Shown here piece after piece: positions 61,995 to 64,000 of a DNA stretch of 64,000 nt. Positions within the stretch are counted from its first letter, which is position 1, and each line of letters begins with the position of its first letter. Origin of the DNA: Bacillota bacterium (GTDB lineage Bacteria > Bacillota > Clostridia > Peptostreptococcales > Anaerovoracaceae); assembly GCA_025361765.1 (NCBI GenBank), contig JANYJS010000008.1:31486-95485 (forward strand), read 5' to 3'. A model generated the notes under the pieces. It worked only from the letters and a program-made list of their open reading frames with translations. It ran no database searches and was not told the origin of the DNA. The position numbers and the translations under genes are program-made.

Positions 61995-62238
61995 CTAAAA
62001 AGAGATGAATCCTTCAAAGGCAATGACAGCAGTACCTGTTGCAGCTTCTTCATCAATCTTTACAGAAGGTGCAAAATCTCTTACACTAAGCTCGTTTTCC
62101 GGATTTTCCGTTTCAAAAGTGAAGGCATGAAGAATCGTATGCAAAAATCTGCGTTTGGGTTCTCGCTTTCACTTATAAATGCGGTCTCTGAGCAATTCAT
62201 CTCTCTGGCTACACCTGGTACACCTTAATTTTTTTCAT
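61995..62238 (-). pseudogene. Degraded copy of phzF
   Basis: The start region (MKKIKVYQ), REMNCSETAFISESENPN, and HAFTFETENPENELSVRDF plus DEEAATGTA of the intact PhzF (57464-58411) are all recognisable but in different frames, joined by deletions that removed about three quarters of the gene; an early TAG follows MKKIKVYQV. The 3-prime flank (ATTCATATTCC, TCTCTAAAAAG) also matches the intact copy. Same orientation as that copy, on the other side of the agr locus. Confidence 0.85.
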
Positions 62239-62256
62239 TCGAGCCACCTCCTTAGA

Positions 62257-63405
62257 TTACTTTATGCCGATGAGCTTTTCGAGCAAGCTCGATAGATCTT
62301 GCCTTGACGCCGTTCTTGGATTTTTTTCTGTGCAGATATCGCTCATAGCAGCGTCAATAATCTCTTCTTTGATTTTTAGAACCTCTGATGCCTCAACACC
62401 AAGCTCCTTTAGCGTTGCCGGAATTTTAAGTTCACCCTGCAGTTTAACTATAGCATCAACTAAGCTATTTACACCAATGTTGACCGTTAAAGCATGCAAA
62501 TCCAATATTTTTGCCAGCCTCTGATATTTTTTGGCTGTCACTTCGTATCCTGCCCTGTAGTCATCTTTCTGAATGTCAGCATTATACTGCACCACAAGGG
62601 GCAGAATCATAGCGTTGCTTTTTCCATGTGAGATGTGCAGCTTTCCGCCGATGGCGTGGGCCAGGCTGTGGGTTATGCCAAGGCCTGCCGAATTGAAAGC
62701 CATGCCGGCCATACAGGATGCATTATGCATTTTTTCCCTGGCCAATCTATTTTCTCCATCTGCATAAGCTTCCGGCAAAAACTTAAAAACTAAAGTAATC
62801 GCTTTTTCTGCCAAAGCATCGGAGAAATCCGAAGCGTCTTTTGAGACATAGGCTTCAATAGCGTGGGTGAGCACATCCATGCCTGTATCTGCTGTTATGG
62901 CCCTCGGCGCGCTGATGACCAGCTCCGGATCCAGTATGGCCACCATGGGCAGCAGTGATCTATTGGATATGGCGTACTTCAATCCATCCTGCGCATTCGT
63001 AATGACAGAAAACTGGGTCACTTCTGAACCTGTGCCGCTGGTAGTAGGAATCGCAAAGCATTCCTCGATATCGCTCTTTTTATCAGCCGCCTGCATGGAA
63101 AACTCTCTAATGGCCTTTGCCGCATCAATGGATGACCCGCCTCCTAATGCAATGATAACCTTAGCATTTGAGGCCTTTAGGGCCAGGATGCCGGCCGCAA
63201 TGATTTCGATAGTCGGATCCGGCATCACCTCAGAGAAGACCGTGACCTCACAATCCTTCAGTTTTTCTGTTATCTTGGTCACCATTCCGGATGAGCGCAT
63301 GAAGTCGTCACACACAATCAGCACTCTTTTATTTTCGATCTGTTTTAAACGGTCGAGTGCGTTTTCACCAAAAAACACATTGGTACTTATGCTGAATTCT
63401 CTCAT
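62257..63405 (-). CDS. Iron-containing (type III) alcohol dehydrogenase
   Basis: NAD(P)-dependent, Fe-requiring dehydrogenase of 382 residues. Visible are [12 protein letters not shown], the [14 protein letters not shown] signature, the metal-ligand region [12 protein letters not shown] and the second signature [22 protein letters not shown]. It probably reduces aldehydes to alcohols in fermentation; substrate not defined. GGGAGGG is upstream of the ATG. Confidence 0.9.
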   Translation of the reverse strand: MREFSISTNVFFGENALDRLKQIENKRVLIVCDDFMRSSGMVTKITEKLKDCEVTVFSEVMPDPTIEIIAAGILALKASNAKVIIALGGGSSIDAAKAIREFSMQAADKKSDIEECFAIPTTSGTGSEVTQFSVITNAQDGLKYAISNRSLLPMVAILDPELVISAPRAITADTGMDVLTHAIEAYVSKDASDFSDALAEKAITLVFKFLPEAYADGENRLAREKMHNASCMAGMAFNSAGLGITHSLAHAIGGKLHISHGKSNAMILPLVVQYNADIQKDDYRAGYEVTAKKYQRLAKILDLHALTVNIGVNSLVDAIVKLQGELKIPATLKELGVEASEVLKIKEEIIDAAMSDICTEKNPRTASRQDLSSLLEKLIGIK

Positions 63406-63602
63406 ATTCCCTCCCTCTTTTAAATGAACTCATCAATAATTGACAACATCCAGATCCCGTTTTGGCGCCAGCTGTTCTTCATCACACAAATCGCATCTAA
63501 TATTCCTCTATTTTACATCCATTTTATGCCGATTGCTACCATCTTCTCTCGTCTTTGCATAATTCTTTATCATAACAAAACTGCGACTTCCCAAAATCGG
63601 CC

Positions 63603-64000
63603 GTAAGTGCTCAACGCCGGGGCGCATGGTAAAGAAATGCCCCAGGAATTATGTCCTTTGTGGCCACTCCCTGGGGCTTATCTATTGAGTACATATTTTA
63701 AGTTGCTCTAGTTTATCGTCTTCGGAATCCTTTTTCATATAGCACTGCTTTGGCAGGGTCTTGGCCCAGGGCAAGCAGCTTTCCAATATGAAAGGATCTT
63801 TGTTCTTTCTTCTCTTAGGCAGCTCCTCAAAAAGATATTTCAAATACTCATATACGTTGAGTCCGTTTTCCTGAGCAGTGATCACCATGCTGTAACAAAC
63901 GGCACTGGCCTTTGCTCCGGCGACTGTATCTACTGAAATGAAGTTGTTTCTCCCAATAACGAATTTTCTGATATTTCCCTCGATCCTGTTATTCGAGAGT
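63603..64000 (-). mobile_element. IS66-family insertion sequence, one end (cut by window edge)
   Basis: The element end GTAAGTGCTCAACGCC begins at 63603; IS66 elements end in GTAAG. The eight preceding bases AATCGGCC (63595-63602) would be the target duplication. A strong hairpin GCCCCAGG (63639-63646) with CCTGGGGC (63670-63677) lies between the end and the transposase stop codon. The other end is outside the window. Confidence 0.75.
63682..64000 (-). CDS. IS66-family transposase, C-terminal part
   Basis: The frame is open through the window edge and includes the catalytic-region end LSNNRIEGNIRKFVIGRNNF, GAKASAVCYSMVITAQENGL and YEYLKYLFEELP, as in IS66 Tnp (TnpC). About 105 residues are visible out of about 500. 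Confidence 0.9.
   Translation of the reverse strand, partial: LSNNRIEGNIRKFVIGRNNFISVDTVAGAKASAVCYSMVITAQENGLNVYEYLKYLFEELPKRRKNKDPFILESCLPWAKTLPKQCYMKKDSEDDKLEQLKICTQ

Noticed and set aside
62867..63427. A 186-codon plus-strand frame opposite the alcohol dehydrogenase
   Set aside because: Shadow of the iron-containing dehydrogenase; no ribosome site or recognisable domain.

Overview
The window looks like a chromosomal segment of an anaerobic, low-to-moderate G+C Firmicute of the class Clostridia. The evidence is a trimeric HydABC-type [FeFe]-hydrogenase, a pyruvate carboxylase, iron-containing alcohol dehydrogenase, an oxygen-sensitive style ferredoxin/DUF362 protein, a stalk-domain (copper amine oxidase N) secreted protein, a TGS-uridine kinase fusion typical of Clostridia, Gram-positive style Shine-Dalgarno sites and an agr-type peptide signalling locus. 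Nothing in the window fixes the genus.

Layout. 1-3252 (minus): asparaginase, hisC and uvrC, chained by one- to four-base overlaps; uvrC runs off the left edge. 3638-7322 (plus): promoter and hydC-hydB-hydA. 7323-7653: a gene-free block full of interleaved inverted repeats. 7654-10166 (minus): phosphoglycerate mutase-like protein and D-Ala-D-Ala carboxypeptidase. 10272-12571 (plus): serC-serA. 12573-16766 (minus): yihY, rdgB, rph and a sigma-54 activator. 17030-19609 (plus): a sigma-54 promoter, a class III aminotransferase, an SDR dehydrogenase and a second SDR reduced to a stub. 19601-26012 (minus): pcrA, ligA, a transporter with a histidine-rich tail and an AIR-synthase-like protein. 26166-26597: a small XRE regulator followed by a 29-residue remnant of a type I restriction methylase.

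26703-30061 (minus): stalk-domain protein and nucleoside kinase. 30116-32103 (plus): a leader RNA with a terminator, then paaK and a double-ACT protein. 32144-39022: membrane sulfatase, orphan HicB with an operator palindrome, M28 lipoprotein, YwbE, a MoaD-like protein, a 21-unit heptamer array, a PC4-like protein and an ABC-F ATPase. 39092-47046 (minus): pycA, PHP phosphoesterase, MFS transporter, DJ-1 protein, ROK kinase and a frameshifted membrane protein. 47116-48340 (plus): ThiF/MoeB-like E1 and MogA. 48352-54521 (minus): xpt and a BMP-type nucleoside ABC importer. 54717-58411 (minus): FAD protein, DUF362 ferredoxin protein, PhzF. 58717-61921 (minus): an agr quorum-sensing locus in the unusual order agrA-agrC-agrD-small ORF-agrB, flanked by the intact phzF and, in the same orientation, a degraded phzF copy. 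62257-63405: Fe-alcohol dehydrogenase. 63603-64000: the end of an IS66-family element.

Two themes run through the window. First, short tandem repeats are unusually common, and three of them (ansA, rph, the class III aminotransferase) duplicate or extend the 3-prime end of a coding gene. Second, there are several gene remnants (hsdM, SDR, phzF, a probable AlbA/RecG-like protein, a frameshifted membrane protein). I found no tRNA, rRNA or CRISPR array. The least explained pieces are the agr locus with its extra 55-residue ORF, the structured leader RNA of paaK and the heptamer array.
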